Counted from the first letter of the stretch, positions 8,011 through 17,862 are shown. The stretch: 51,760 bases of DNA from Desulfobacteraceae bacterium (GCA_013003715.1 JABDIN010000092.1:1-51760); one strand, 5' to 3'. The notes: a model not told the origin generated them from the letters alone. Numbers and translations are program-made.

Positions 8011-9209
8011 GCTGCGTTCAACAATCTGAAAACGAGATACAGCGAACGATTCGGTTATATCCCATGTTTGCTTTCAGCCTGGGGTGTCTTTTCTGGCAAC
8101 CGGTTTTCTTCCTCTATTTCACCGAGCTGGTCGGTGTTGCCGGGGCCCTGCGACTCGAGGCCGTATACTATATTTCCGTGGTGATCCTGGAAATTCCCAG
8201 CGGGTATTTGTCCGACCGTTACGGCCGAACCAAAGTTTTATTCTCGGCAGCCATTTTTTTTGTGATGGCACACCTCTGTTTTTTTATGGCGGACGGTATT
8301 GCGGTGCTGGCGATTGCCCAGGTCTGCCTTGCGGCGGGATTTGCGTTTATATCCGGCAGCGATACCGCCCTTCACTACGATGCCTTGAAGTGTGCGGGAC
8401 AGGAGGTGGAATATGAAAAGCGGGAAGCCAATGCTGCGGCCAACAGTTTCGCGGCCCTTGCCATCTCGGCGGCCGTGGGTGGCGTGGTCGGCAGCTTCTG
8501 GATGAAAGGTGTGTTTTTGCTGTCTGCGGGAGCTTCAGTATTCACCGCCGTCATGGCCGGAAGAATGTCCGATCCCGTGCAATGCCGCTCCATTAAAGCA
8601 CCGGATATCTTTCAGCAGATTCGTAATATCCGCCTGAGGCTGAAAAATCATCGTCTGCTTTATCTCTTCGGGTTTTCGCTGCTGTTTACGGTGTTGAACC
8701 ATCTGCCCTACGAGTTTTATCAGCCCTATCTCTCAGTGTCCGCAGGCACCATTTTCCCATCCGCGGTGCCGGCTCTGGCTGGCATACACTTGTGTGCGAC
8801 CATGGCGGTCGGTGCGTTTTTTTCCCGTCACAGCCCAAGGATGCGGAAACGTTTCGGTCGAAAAGGCGTATTCCTCATATCCCTATGGCTTCAGGCCGGA
8901 CTGCTTGTTTCCATGGCCGTGTGGGTGCACCCCATTGTCGCTGTCCTGCTGATGTCACGGTCCGTGTCGCGTGCCCTGTGCATGCCGGTATTGCTTTCCG
9001 GCATTGCGCCTCTGATCGAAAGATCCGAGCGCGCCACTTTTCTCTCCATCCAAAGCCTGTTCGGGCGTCTTGCGTTCGGCGCCGTATTGTTGTTACTCTC
9101 CGGGGCATTATCAGCGGCTGATCCGTTGTTCTCCGCGATCATTACCGCGGCGGTCATCGCGCTGATCTGCACCGGCGTGTTCTCGATGTTTAAACTGCCG
9201 CGGGCATGA
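8007..9209 (+). CDS. MFS transporter, probable exporter
   Basis: A 400-residue inner-membrane protein with about 12 hydrophobic segments. The loop between segments 2 and 3 has the MFS motif A (GYLSDRYGRTKVL), preceded by ILEIPSG, which is common in drug/proton antiporters. ATG 8007 overlaps the regulator stop by 4 bases. Being controlled by a CsoR-type sensor suggests export of a metal, a metal chelate or a toxic small molecule; the substrate cannot be read from the sequence. It is convergent with the hybrid kinase gene, 73 bp away. Confidence 0.9.
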   Translation: MSCVQQSENEIQRTIRLYPMFAFSLGCLFWQPVFFLYFTELVGVAGALRLEAVYYISVVILEIPSGYLSDRYGRTKVLFSAAIFFVMAHLCFFMADGIAVLAIAQVCLAAGFAFISGSDTALHYDALKCAGQEVEYEKREANAAANSFAALAISAAVGGVVGSFWMKGVFLLSAGASVFTAVMAGRMSDPVQCRSIKAPDIFQQIRNIRLRLKNHRLLYLFGFSLLFTVLNHLPYEFYQPYLSVSAGTIFPSAVPALAGIHLCATMAVGAFFSRHSPRMRKRFGRKGVFLISLWLQAGLLVSMAVWVHPIVAVLLMSRSVSRALCMPVLLSGIAPLIERSERATFLSIQSLFGRLAFGAVLLLLSGALSAADPLFSAIITAAVIALICTGVFSMFKLPRA

Positions 9210-9282
9210 ACCGGAAAGCCTTCCAGCGTCGCCATCTATATCGAACGCGATCACTAATTGGCGGACACTCATCTGGCTGATG

Positions 9283-11376
9283 TCAGGTCCTGCCGGCGTC
9301 CAGCACCTGCCGGACGATATCGGCAATATCCCGCAGTACAAAAGGTTTCTTTATCACGGCCCTGATGCCGATGGTCGCCATCCGTTGTGTGTTGACATCA
9401 TGGCTGAATCCCGTACAGAGGATTATCGGCAGATCCGGTCGGAAACCATGTATCTTTTCAGCCAGATTGACGCCGGTTAGATTCGGCATGGTCATGTCGG
9501 TGACCACCAAGTCGAAAGCCTCCGGATCTTCCATGACCGCATCCAGTGCATCCATGGAACCGGTAAACATTTTAACCTGATATCCCAGCCGTTCCAGCAT
9601 TTGCAGCCCCATGCGGGCAATGACGGGCTCATCATCCACGAACAGGACGCGCTCCGTTCCTTTGACAAGCTCATCCATGGTGACCGTTTTTTTTATTGCG
9701 CCGGTCTGGACTACCGGTAGAAAAATTCGGAAGATGGTGCCCTTGTGCGGTTCGCTGTATACTGAAATCGAGCCCTGATGATTTTTAACAATATTGTGGA
9801 CGATGGCCAGCCCCATACCGGTGCCCAAGCCCGGAGGCTTGGTGGTGAAATAGGGATCGAAAACATGGGACATGATATCCGGTGAAATGCCGCCACCGGT
9901 ATCTTCCACGGTAAGCAGCAGATGGGGTCCCACCGACAGGCCGGGAAAGGATGTGATGGCTGCTCTGTCCATTTCCAGGTGCTTCATCACGACCCTCAGT
10001 TCCCCTTTCATGTCTCCCATGGCATAGGCGGCGTTGGTACACAGATTCATGATCACCTGGTGAAGCTGTGTGGCGTCGGCGAGTACAGTATCGGATTTTA
10101 CATTGATATCTTTGACAATATTGATGGTTGACGGCAGGGTTGCACGCAGGAGGTTAAGCGCATCATCGGCAATTCGGCTCACTTTCGTGGGGATAAACTC
10201 CTCTTTTGAACGCCGGCTGAACTTGAGAATTTGTTTGACCAGTTCTTTTGCCCGCATGCCGGCCCGGCTCAGTTCATTAAGATTTTCCATGGCGACGTGA
10301 TTCTCAGGCAGGTCCTGGCTGGCCAACTCGGCATTGCCGATGATGATGGCTAAGATATTATTAAAATCATGGGCGATACCACCGGCCAGGGTGCCTATGG
10401 CCTCCATTTTTTGGGATTGCCGGAGTTGGTCCTCCATCCTTTTCCTGTGTATTTCCAGATGTTTATTTTCAGTGATATCCCGTTGAATGCCGATCATCCG
10501 TATGGGTCTGTTGTCCGAATCCCAGGCAACCACCTTGCCGATGGATTGCATCCACAGGTAATCCCCGTTTTTGGATTTCAACCTGAATTCCACATCGTAA
10601 TCGGCTTTCCCGGCCACATGCAGGTTCAACCGGCGGATAGAAGGGTCCCTGTCATCCGGGTGCAAAAGGGATTTCCAGGTGTCATAGCTTTGGGGCAGTT
10701 CGTCGGCCCCATAGCCGAGCATGGTGAGCCAGCGGTCGCTCAAATGCACGTCGACCAGCGTCGTGGGGTTGAAATCCCACATGCCGAGGTCGGCGGCTTC
10801 GAGGGCCAGCTTCAGCCGTTCTTTTTCTCCTGCCAGGGTGGCTTCAATTTTTTCCCGCTTAGCGATTTCCCGTTCCAGGGCCTCGTTGGCGAGTTTCGAT
10901 TCGAGCATCTTGTCTTCCAGTTTTTTCACTAGCCGGTCACTGTACAGCTTCAGGTAATCGGATTCCCGTTCAATGGGCATGGACGATACCGTCAACTCTT
11001 TTTTCTCAGATGCTTCAATGACCCCTTTTATTTTTCTCATAAAATCTTCCGGATCGGCGGGTTTTCTGATGAACAATGCCGCACCGAGGCTCAGCGCAAA
11101 TTTTTCGTCCTTGGTATCCGTATAGGTGGCGGTATAAAAAACAAAGGGTATCCTGTTAGACCGGGGATCTTTCTTCCACTGCCGGCACAGCTCAAAACCA
11201 TCCATCACGGGCATCAGGATGTCGCTGACGATCAAATCCGGCGGATTGTCCCGGCCGGATGCCATTGCCTCGGCACCATTGGCTGCTGTAACGACCTCAT
11301 GTCCGTTTCCGGATAGAAGTGACTTTAGCATATATAGGTTTTCGTCCTTATCATCCACGATGAGAATACGGCTCAT
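9283..11376 (-). CDS. Hybrid histidine kinase REC-PAS-HisKA-HATPase-REC
   Basis: A 697-residue cytosolic kinase. Residues 1-125 are a receiver (Asp52 in IVSDILMP). A coiled-coil linker (about 150-190) leads to a PAS_3-like domain (190-310, WDFNP...DVEFRLKSKNGDYLWMQ). HisKA has phospho-acceptor His336 (GGIAHDFNN). The HATPase (440-560) has EDTGGGISPD and GTGMGLAIV. A second receiver (575-690) has Asp627 (VVTDMTMP). There are no membrane segments, so its input comes through the N-terminal receiver and PAS. The gene starts in the stop of the lone receiver gene (ATGA). A phosphorelay between the three neighbours is inferred. Confidence 0.95.
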   Translation of the reverse strand: MSRILIVDDKDENLYMLKSLLSGNGHEVVTAANGAEAMASGRDNPPDLIVSDILMPVMDGFELCRQWKKDPRSNRIPFVFYTATYTDTKDEKFALSLGAALFIRKPADPEDFMRKIKGVIEASEKKELTVSSMPIERESDYLKLYSDRLVKKLEDKMLESKLANEALEREIAKREKIEATLAGEKERLKLALEAADLGMWDFNPTTLVDVHLSDRWLTMLGYGADELPQSYDTWKSLLHPDDRDPSIRRLNLHVAGKADYDVEFRLKSKNGDYLWMQSIGKVVAWDSDNRPIRMIGIQRDITENKHLEIHRKRMEDQLRQSQKMEAIGTLAGGIAHDFNNILAIIIGNAELASQDLPENHVAMENLNELSRAGMRAKELVKQILKFSRRSKEEFIPTKVSRIADDALNLLRATLPSTINIVKDINVKSDTVLADATQLHQVIMNLCTNAAYAMGDMKGELRVVMKHLEMDRAAITSFPGLSVGPHLLLTVEDTGGGISPDIMSHVFDPYFTTKPPGLGTGMGLAIVHNIVKNHQGSISVYSEPHKGTIFRIFLPVVQTGAIKKTVTMDELVKGTERVLFVDDEPVIARMGLQMLERLGYQVKMFTGSMDALDAVMEDPEAFDLVVTDMTMPNLTGVNLAEKIHGFRPDLPIILCTGFSHDVNTQRMATIGIRAVIKKPFVLRDIADIVRQVLDAGRT

Positions 11377-11768
11377 GATACCCCCTTGTCGGTGTCTGTA
11401 TTTCCGGGTAAGAAGGATTCGATCTGGGATGCAAAGTTCTCCGGATCAATGGGTTTCTCAATGTATCCGCGGCATCCGGCGGACAAGGCCTGTTCACGAT
11501 CACCGACCATGGCGTAGGAGGTTACCGCCACAATCGGGATGTTTGATGTGGTCGGATCGGCGGTGAGGGTTTCTGCGACGGCATACCCGTCCATATCCGG
11601 CAGTTGTATGTCGAGAAGGATCAGGTCCGGACGTTCATCGATGGAAAGGCGGATGCCGGCTATACCATTTACCGCCTGGAGCACCTTATAACCTTTATGC
11701 TCCAGCAGGTAGGTGATGAGGTATCTGTTTTGGCGGTTATCTTCGATCACCAGGATTTTAACGCCCAT
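11373..11768 (-). CDS. Single-domain response regulator
   Basis: A stand-alone receiver of 131 residues with phospho-acceptor Asp53 (LILLDIQLPDMDG), acidic pair ED at 9-10 and a switch Lys in YIEKPIDP. There is no output domain, so it probably shuttles phosphate between the two flanking kinases. I chose ATG 11768, which has GGAGGT in front and begins right at the receiver fold; a longer frame to 11855 would add 29 residues unlike any receiver. The start overlaps the end of the upstream kinase gene by 11 bp, and the stop overlaps the hybrid kinase start by 4 bp. Confidence 0.93.
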   Translation of the reverse strand: MGVKILVIEDNRQNRYLITYLLEHKGYKVLQAVNGIAGIRLSIDERPDLILLDIQLPDMDGYAVAETLTADPTTSNIPIVAVTSYAMVGDREQALSAGCRGYIEKPIDPENFASQIESFLPGNTDTDKGVS

Positions 11769-14088
11769 GAACACCTCCGGCGGCCAGCGGCAGAGTAAAC
11801 ATAAAGGAGCTGCCCTGTCCGTGGCCTTTGCTTTCCGCCCAGATACGTCCACCAAGGAGTTCCAGTAGTTTCCGACAGATGGACAACCCTAAACCTGTAC
11901 CTTCATACCGGCGGGACAATCCGGTTTCGAGCTGACGAAAGGCGTCAAACACCTTGGTCAGATCCGCAGCTTCCATCCCGATACCGGTATCGGCGACACG
12001 GATCAGAACTTCACTGTCATGACGTTCTCCGGCCAACAGAATGTTTCCATTGTCGGTGAATTTGATGGCGTTGTTGACCAGGTTGATCAAAATCTGCTCA
12101 ACGCGTTTGGGATCACTCCTCCACTCTTCGATACCCGGGTCCATATCCACGTTGATGATCAACCCTTTCTTCTCCGCAAGCGGTGTTAAGGAGTGTACCA
12201 CGTTTTCAACCATCTCCGGCAGATCAAAAGGAGCGATGGCCACTTCGAGCTCGCCGGCCTCGATTTTGGAGATATCCAGAACATCGTTGATCAGATTCAG
12301 TAAATGCCGCGCGCTATAGCTGACCATGCCGAGTTGTTTCTGCTGCTCTTTGTTCATCGGGCCGGGGATTCCCTGCAGCAATATCCCGGTGAATCCGATG
12401 ATGGAATTCAAGGGTGTCCGCAACTCGTGGGACATGGCTGCCAGGAAAACGGATTTCAGATGATCGGATTCCATGGCTTTTTCCATGGCCAGCGTCAATT
12501 CCCGGGTTCGCTCTGCGACCAGTTGTTCCAATTGATCTCGATGTTGTCTGAGCTCCGCTTCCTGTTCTCGAAGCACGCTGATGTCGTGGATAATGCTGAT
12601 AATCTGGATGCCCTGGGCCGTATGTAATGGACTGAGGCTTATTTCCACCGGCAGCTCCGAACCATCCTTACGGCGAGCGAATAAATTTTTGCCGATACTC
12701 ATCAGCCGGCTATGTGGTTCCGCAAAATAATTCGCGCGATGTTCCGCATGTCGTTCCCGGATGGATACCGGCACGATGATATCGTGGTCCTGATCCATGA
12801 GTTCCGATGCGGTATATCCCAGCAGCCGTTCGGTCTGGGCGTTCAGAAATCTGATTTTTCCGCTCTCATCCACAATGATGATGGCGTCCGGGGCGGACTC
12901 GACCACCCCCCGAAACCTGGCCTCGCTCTCCTGAATTTTTTCCATTACCCGTTCGCGGTCCAGGTATTCACAAAGCCGGTCGTTGGCTGTAGAGAGTTCG
13001 GCAGTCCGCTCCGCCACCATTTGTTCGGTGACCTCGTTACGGTTGACCATCACATGCAGGAGGGTGCCAAGCAGAAGGGAGAACAACAATCCTCCGAAGA
13101 GGACCGGATAGGCATGCTGCCGCCCGTGATCCGCGACAAATTGTGATGTCGGCGCAAATTGTACACGCCATTGGCGCCGGCCGATGTGAAACTGACGATT
13201 GAACACAAAGTCGTCCCTTCCAGTGCCATCGATGTCAGGTATCCCTTCGGAGTGGTGATCGTAAACATGGAGCAGGCGGTTTTCAGGAGCGGCGGTCTCA
13301 TCGAAGATACGAAACACGAGTTCCCGGTAGTCGATGGGTATTGTCGACAGGGTCTCGGTGACCATGGTGTCAATCCGGAATACCCCAAGGGCAAAGCCCG
13401 ACAGATTTTTCCGGCGTGCGGTTGGTTCCGACGGCCGGTGACCGCTGGCATAGACCGGCAGGAAAAACAGAATACCGGAATTTTTTCCAGATGATTGAAC
13501 GAGAGAGACTCTGGCGCTGGCGGTGGGGCCGGCAGAATCAACGGCTTCCAGGAGTGCTGCACGGCGCACCGGATTCGAGGACAAGTCGAAACCCATTGCG
13601 GACTCGTTACCGGCATAGGGTTCGACATAAAAAACCGGGTAATATTCAGCACGGTTACCGGCGACCCTAAATTTGCCGTCATCGTCCACCTCGGTGATAT
13701 TGAAATCGTGAAATCCTTCCGATCGGACGCTATTTACGACATCTTGCCGGTTATCGTGTGATAAACGATAAATCCATTCCAATGCCTGAATACCCTTATG
13801 GCGCTCGAGAAGCGGCCTTGTGAACCGCTGGAATTCTTCACGTTCAACCTGTTGGCTGGCGGAAAAAAAACCTTCGATGGAATATAGGATATCAATATAC
13901 AGATGAAAATTGTTGATCAGTGCCTCTGCGAAATGATCTGCCTGAAGCTCGAATTTTAGGCGTATCGCATTTCGTTCGGAGACGCTGATATCAATGAAGA
14001 GGATCAGGGAGAATACACTTAAAATACAGGTGGGGAGCGTGACGAAAACCAACCATTTCCGGTTTATCTGCCTGATGTGTCGGGCCAC
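11758..14088 (-). CDS. CHASE-PAS sensor histidine kinase
   Basis: A 776-residue membrane kinase. TM1 is about residues 12-33 and TM2 about 326-348. Between them lies a CHASE-type periplasmic sensor (GIQALEWIYRLS, YYPVFYVEPYAGNESAMGFDL, then FFLPVYA), which in relatives binds small extracellular ligands. Then follow a short coiled coil, a PAS domain (about 390-505, VVESAPDAIIIVDESGKI), HisKA with His554 (AAMSHELRTPLNS) and HATPase (about 600-770, GTGLGLSICRKLLELLGG). First gene of the three-gene signalling operon. The ligand is unknown. Confidence 0.95.
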   Translation of the reverse strand: MARHIRQINRKWLVFVTLPTCILSVFSLILFIDISVSERNAIRLKFELQADHFAEALINNFHLYIDILYSIEGFFSASQQVEREEFQRFTRPLLERHKGIQALEWIYRLSHDNRQDVVNSVRSEGFHDFNITEVDDDGKFRVAGNRAEYYPVFYVEPYAGNESAMGFDLSSNPVRRAALLEAVDSAGPTASARVSLVQSSGKNSGILFFLPVYASGHRPSEPTARRKNLSGFALGVFRIDTMVTETLSTIPIDYRELVFRIFDETAAPENRLLHVYDHHSEGIPDIDGTGRDDFVFNRQFHIGRRQWRVQFAPTSQFVADHGRQHAYPVLFGGLLFSLLLGTLLHVMVNRNEVTEQMVAERTAELSTANDRLCEYLDRERVMEKIQESEARFRGVVESAPDAIIIVDESGKIRFLNAQTERLLGYTASELMDQDHDIIVPVSIRERHAEHRANYFAEPHSRLMSIGKNLFARRKDGSELPVEISLSPLHTAQGIQIISIIHDISVLREQEAELRQHRDQLEQLVAERTRELTLAMEKAMESDHLKSVFLAAMSHELRTPLNSIIGFTGILLQGIPGPMNKEQQKQLGMVSYSARHLLNLINDVLDISKIEAGELEVAIAPFDLPEMVENVVHSLTPLAEKKGLIINVDMDPGIEEWRSDPKRVEQILINLVNNAIKFTDNGNILLAGERHDSEVLIRVADTGIGMEAADLTKVFDAFRQLETGLSRRYEGTGLGLSICRKLLELLGGRIWAESKGHGQGSSFMFTLPLAAGGVHGR

Positions 14089-14491
14089 GATAACTCCTCT
14101 GAATTTCGACTCATTACTTTTTACGATCGGGTGATGCTTCGAATATCAAGGTACCGTCGGTGCCGTCAACACGCGCTGGGGAATGGGAAATTGTGGTCCA
14201 TAAGAGGCGCAGCGTGAAACTAGCGTGAGCTGCCCTTACCAACTATTTATAGAACATATCAATTGAATAGCACAGTTCACAGTTTCAGGACAAGATGTAT
14301 CTCGCCATGGAACAGGACAGCCGTATTTTTGAGAGAAGATCGCGGTAATGCCAAATTAAGAGTGACAAATGGAGGTGTTCTGGCGGTGTTCATAGTATTT
14401 GGATACCCTGCCTTCATTTGTCATTTGGGCTTTGAGAGTTGGCATTGAACTATAGGCGCTCCCATGCGGTGCATGGGAGCGTCGGGCCGGT
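14089..14491. other. 403-bp intergenic region
   Basis: Upstream region of the three-gene kinase operon and downstream region of the Cache/HAMP gene. It holds an imperfect inverted repeat TGACAAATGGAGG (14363-14375) and CCTTCATTTGTCA (14411-14423), one mismatch with 35 bp between the arms, and the perfect hairpin at 14457-14481 listed separately. Short frames here show no coding character. Confidence 0.5.
14457..14481 (-). terminator. Strong hairpin after the Cache/HAMP gene
   Basis: CGCTCCCATGC and GCATGGGAGCG form a perfect 11-bp stem with a 3-base loop, 10 bp past the stop of the gene at 14492. There is no clear U-tract, so it may be an RNA-stabilising end or factor-dependent terminator. 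Confidence 0.6.
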
Positions 14492-15565
14492 TCATTTACG
14501 TTTTTTCAGCCGTTGGATGGACATCCTGATCGAATCTTTCATACGGGTGATGGCCTCACTCAGATCACCGATTTCATCGTTGGATTGAATATCCAACTCG
14601 GCATCGAGTTCGCCGGTGCTGATGCGGTCGGCGACTTCCGTCACCCGGCGGATTTTTTTGGTCAGGCGATATCCGTAAAAGGTAACGATACCGCTGATGA
14701 GAACAAAAGACGCCAACAGCGCAATGATGACATTGGTCCGTATGGACTGGGTTTGCTGTTGAGCCCATCCCTCAAGAGATTTCATGGGTTCGGTGAATTC
14801 ATCGATATAGGTGGTTGAGGCAATGATGTAATCGGTGCCCTTGATGGGGGTGCATACCATGAATTTTTCGCGCAATCGATTGTCGGCATCCCGCCAGGTA
14901 TAGTATCCCTTGCTTTCCTGCCCCTTATAGGCGCCGTTGTACACATCCCACCATCGATGGTATTCATCACCCAAGGATTTTTTCATGGCCTTGGGGAGAT
15001 CGATACCGATGAGTTTTGCGTTGGGGTGTATCCAGAGACTGCTTTTCCCTTCATTGTCGGGCACGGAATACAAACAACTGTATCCTGTGTTTCCCACCTT
15101 TTGAATGGCGATGCGTTTGAGTTCGGGGGAATTCATAAAATCAGCTTTGACCATACCCGGATTGTAATCAAGGTATAGCTTGGTATTGGCGGCAACGCTT
15201 CGGGCATGTTCGGAGATAATATCCTCCGCCATACCGGCGACCATCGTGCCGCTTTTACCGGTGATGATGGTGGACAGATCCATTAACTGGTCCACGAAGG
15301 AGACGCCGAAAGCACCGATGAGAAAGACGGGGATAACCACAAAGAAGAGGACCATCTTTCCGCGCAATCCAAGCCGTTTCATAGTGGTGGAAGACTTCTT
15401 GGCACCGGACGCTGAAGAAGATAGGGATTCAGATGAATCGAGATTCGGATTTTTGACGGCTACGGCATGCTGGCAGGACTGACAAATAAATTTGGGATTA
15501 GCGCCTGTGATTTTATTGGGATCGACCTGGTACTTTTTTCCACAGTTTGGACACGCGACTATCAT
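14492..15565 (-). CDS. Zinc-ribbon/Cache/HAMP membrane sensor without output domain
   Basis: A 357-residue protein with an unusual order. Residues 1-35 are an MJ0042-type zinc ribbon (CPNC at 5-8, CQSC at 28-31), presumably cytosolic. After a Ser-rich linker comes TM1 (about 70-91), then a single-Cache-like periplasmic domain (about 95-270, with WIHPNAKLIGIDLPKAM and GYYTWRDADNRLREKFMVC), TM2 (278-298) and a HAMP domain ending at the C-terminus. No methyl-accepting, kinase or cyclase domain follows. It may signal by partner contact or use the zinc ribbon as output. GGAG lies before the ATG. Confidence 0.85.
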   Translation of the reverse strand: MIVACPNCGKKYQVDPNKITGANPKFICQSCQHAVAVKNPNLDSSESLSSSASGAKKSSTTMKRLGLRGKMVLFFVVIPVFLIGAFGVSFVDQLMDLSTIITGKSGTMVAGMAEDIISEHARSVAANTKLYLDYNPGMVKADFMNSPELKRIAIQKVGNTGYSCLYSVPDNEGKSSLWIHPNAKLIGIDLPKAMKKSLGDEYHRWWDVYNGAYKGQESKGYYTWRDADNRLREKFMVCTPIKGTDYIIASTTYIDEFTEPMKSLEGWAQQQTQSIRTNVIIALLASFVLISGIVTFYGYRLTKKIRRVTEVADRISTGELDAELDIQSNDEIGDLSEAITRMKDSIRMSIQRLKKRK

Positions 15566-15778
15566 CTTGTACTCCTTATAGCTTCATGTTGGAGGCGAGA
15601 AGAGTCTAGGAGCCGGACTCTGCACCGAAGTCAGTGGAACGTTTAGCACTCGTGTATACCTTTTTCTATCGTCATTGCCGTGAAATACTTTAGAATAACT
15701 AAAAAATAATGTCCGGGCAATCGGAAATGTGCTTCCGCCCCAATTTTTTTCATCAAAATAAGGTGGAAATCATAGAAT

Positions 15779-16696
15779 CTATATCCTGATTTCCAGGTAT
15801 CTCGCCGCGTGCCTGGCCGTCCGGGCACCGTCGGCACAAGCCGTGAGAACCTGAGGTAAATCCGTGTCACGAACGTCCCCGGCCGCAAAAAGGCCCTCAA
15901 TGGATGTCATCAGCCGGTCGTCTGTTTTCAGGTATCCCTCGCGGTTGGTTTTCACTTCAAAGGCGAGCATGCCGGTGTTTGGCCGCCATCCGATGGCCAT
16001 GAATACACCATCCACCGCAAGTTCATCATTTCCGGTTCCGGATCGGACTTCAAGGGCTTCAAGGAGATCAAATCCCTTATAGCCGGTCACTTCCGTCCCG
16101 GATCGGATCTCCACATTCGCCGTGGCATTCAACTGATTGAGATGTATGACATCCATGTGAGGCTGTTTGCTTCGGTGTATGAGATATACCCTGGCGGCAA
16201 TGCGCGCCAGGGTCAGGGCATGCTGGGCGGCCGTGTTGTCGCTGCCGATGACGGCGAGGATCGCCGCCTTGCCACGGTACAAGGGACCGTCACAGACGGA
16301 ACAGAAATTCACACCTCTCATCGCCGCGTTTTTTATCGGCAGCCGGATCGGAACACGCCCGCCGGCGACAATGGCGGTCCTGGCCGAAAATTCCGTGTCC
16401 CGGCTGTCGCGAGCCAGAAAAGATCCGCCCTTGTGGTCAAGGGCGGTCAATCGCGTCATCGGAAATTCCGCACCTTCGGCTTGGGCCTGTTGATAGAGTT
16501 TCACACCGAAGTCGGTACCGCCGATGCCTTCATTGAATCCCGGGAAATTCATTATTTTTTCGATCATATAAGTGCTTCCGCCGGGAATATCACCGAACAC
16601 GATCGTGGACAATCCAAGCCGTCGGGCATAAAAGGCGGCGGTAAGACCGGCCGGACCGGTGCCCACAATGATGGCGTCATAGGTAGTGGGAGACAT
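15779..16696 (-). CDS. Thioredoxin reductase-like FAD/NAD(P) oxidoreductase
   Basis: A 305-residue flavoprotein of the low-molecular-weight thioredoxin reductase family, at family length. The N-terminal FAD Rossmann motif is IVGTGPAGLTAA, the redox pair is Cys132-SV-Cys135 (NFCSVCDGP), and the C-terminal FAD motif is GLFAAGDVRDT. The second nucleotide site is degenerate: IGSDNTAAQHAL replaces the usual GGGDSA, and HRSKQPH lacks the HRRxxxRA pattern that reads NADPH. Its electron donor may therefore be NADH or something else (compare ferredoxin- or F420-dependent relatives). Same strand and just downstream of the CobW and CxxC genes; it could reduce the thioredoxin-like proteins. That role is inferred. 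Confidence 0.88.
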   Translation of the reverse strand: MSPTTYDAIIVGTGPAGLTAAFYARRLGLSTIVFGDIPGGSTYMIEKIMNFPGFNEGIGGTDFGVKLYQQAQAEGAEFPMTRLTALDHKGGSFLARDSRDTEFSARTAIVAGGRVPIRLPIKNAAMRGVNFCSVCDGPLYRGKAAILAVIGSDNTAAQHALTLARIAARVYLIHRSKQPHMDVIHLNQLNATANVEIRSGTEVTGYKGFDLLEALEVRSGTGNDELAVDGVFMAIGWRPNTGMLAFEVKTNREGYLKTDDRLMTSIEGLFAAGDVRDTDLPQVLTACADGARTARHAARYLEIRI

Positions 16697-16809
16697 AATT
16701 GCTCACCATAGAAATAGTCATTCGCTTCTCTATCAAGCTCCAGTGATGGTAAAAAAATGCAACGATTGAGTCCGTTAAATGATTAAGTAGTGTATTGGTC
16801 GAACGGTTG

Positions 16810-17841
16810 CTACGGTGAATACGGCTGGTACATGCCTATACTCCGCCAGGAACCGCCGGTCGTGGCCGGCCCGATTTCATTGACGGCGTCCGGAGGACCG
16901 ATAAAAACAATGGTATTTTTATGTTTGACTTGGTGGATGGATTTGTCCACCGGCGACAGCGTCCAATCCCCCATGACATAGCTGAACAGGTGAATTTCAT
17001 CCTGTTCCACCACAAATCCCTTGGCGCGGAGGAGCTGTTTCGGCAGTGATTCGGCCATCCGGCGGATCTGAGCCAAGTCATCACCGTCCCATTGGTATGT
17101 GGCGGACACCAGCAGGTCAGGGGGAGTGAGTTCCAGGTCCGGGCTGTCGAGGAGCGCCTCGACGAATTGGTCCAGATCCGCTTCCGACATTGCGGTGAAG
17201 CCATCATTCCCGGAAGATGCCTTGCCTGGCGCCACCGGTTCTACTGAAACAAGATCAAAAAACGTGTCGAGGGGGATGTTTGAGTAGGTGGTTTCAAAAA
17301 AACTTGGGTCCGGATGAAATTCACGGATAATGGTTTTTGTCTCTTCTATTTTTTGCGGATCGGCGACATCCGTCTTATTGATGATGAAAACGGATGAGCT
17401 GGCGATTTGTTTTTCAATGGAGGCGTAGGCACCATAGGCATCCAGAAAGTGTGCGGCATCCACCACACAAAACTGTTCCCTGAACTTGAAACGGTCGTTG
17501 AAAATCGGTAGGGCCAGATCCTTTTTAAGATCCGAAGGATTGGCCACCCCGGTGGACTCGATGAGCAGAACATCGGGTTGAATGGTGACATTCAGTTCAT
17601 AAAGACCCTTTATAAAGTCGGTTTTTACACAGACGCAGAATATCGAACCCTTGCTGATTTCCATCATATCCACGTCTTCACCTTCCACCAATGTCCCATC
17701 GACACCGACATCACCGAATTCGTTCACCAGCAGGGTCAATTTTTTATCTTTGGGGAACCGATTGATTATCCGGTTCAGTAAAGTGGTCTTCCCACTGCCT
17801 AAAAATCCGGTAATCAAATACACACTTGTGCTAGTATTCAT
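16810..17841 (-). CDS. CobW/COG0523-family GTPase in methyl-transfer cluster
   Basis: A 343-residue P-loop GTPase of the CobW family (metal or cofactor chaperones). Walker A is GFLGSGKTTLL (about residues 11-21), followed by VNEFGDVGVDG, ESTGVANPSDL and the guanine-specificity motif NKTD. The family metal-binding motif CxCC is altered to FCVCVK. I chose ATG 17841, preceded by GGAG and directly before the P-loop; the frame is open 324 bases further up but that part is an artefact overlapping the gene upstream. The hydrophilic C-terminal part is short and not clearly a CobW_C domain. Its neighbours suggest service to the corrinoid enzymes; this is inference. Confidence 0.9.
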   Translation of the reverse strand: MNTSTSVYLITGFLGSGKTTLLNRIINRFPKDKKLTLLVNEFGDVGVDGTLVEGEDVDMMEISKGSIFCVCVKTDFIKGLYELNVTIQPDVLLIESTGVANPSDLKKDLALPIFNDRFKFREQFCVVDAAHFLDAYGAYASIEKQIASSSVFIINKTDVADPQKIEETKTIIREFHPDPSFFETTYSNIPLDTFFDLVSVEPVAPGKASSGNDGFTAMSEADLDQFVEALLDSPDLELTPPDLLVSATYQWDGDDLAQIRRMAESLPKQLLRAKGFVVEQDEIHLFSYVMGDWTLSPVDKSIHQVKHKNTIVFIGPPDAVNEIGPATTGGSWRSIGMYQPYSP

Positions 17842-17862
17842 AGGTTCGCTCCATGACCTATT

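Noticed and set aside
14263-14448. 61-codon plus-strand frame
   Set aside because: No family resemblance or ribosome site; it overlaps an inverted repeat.
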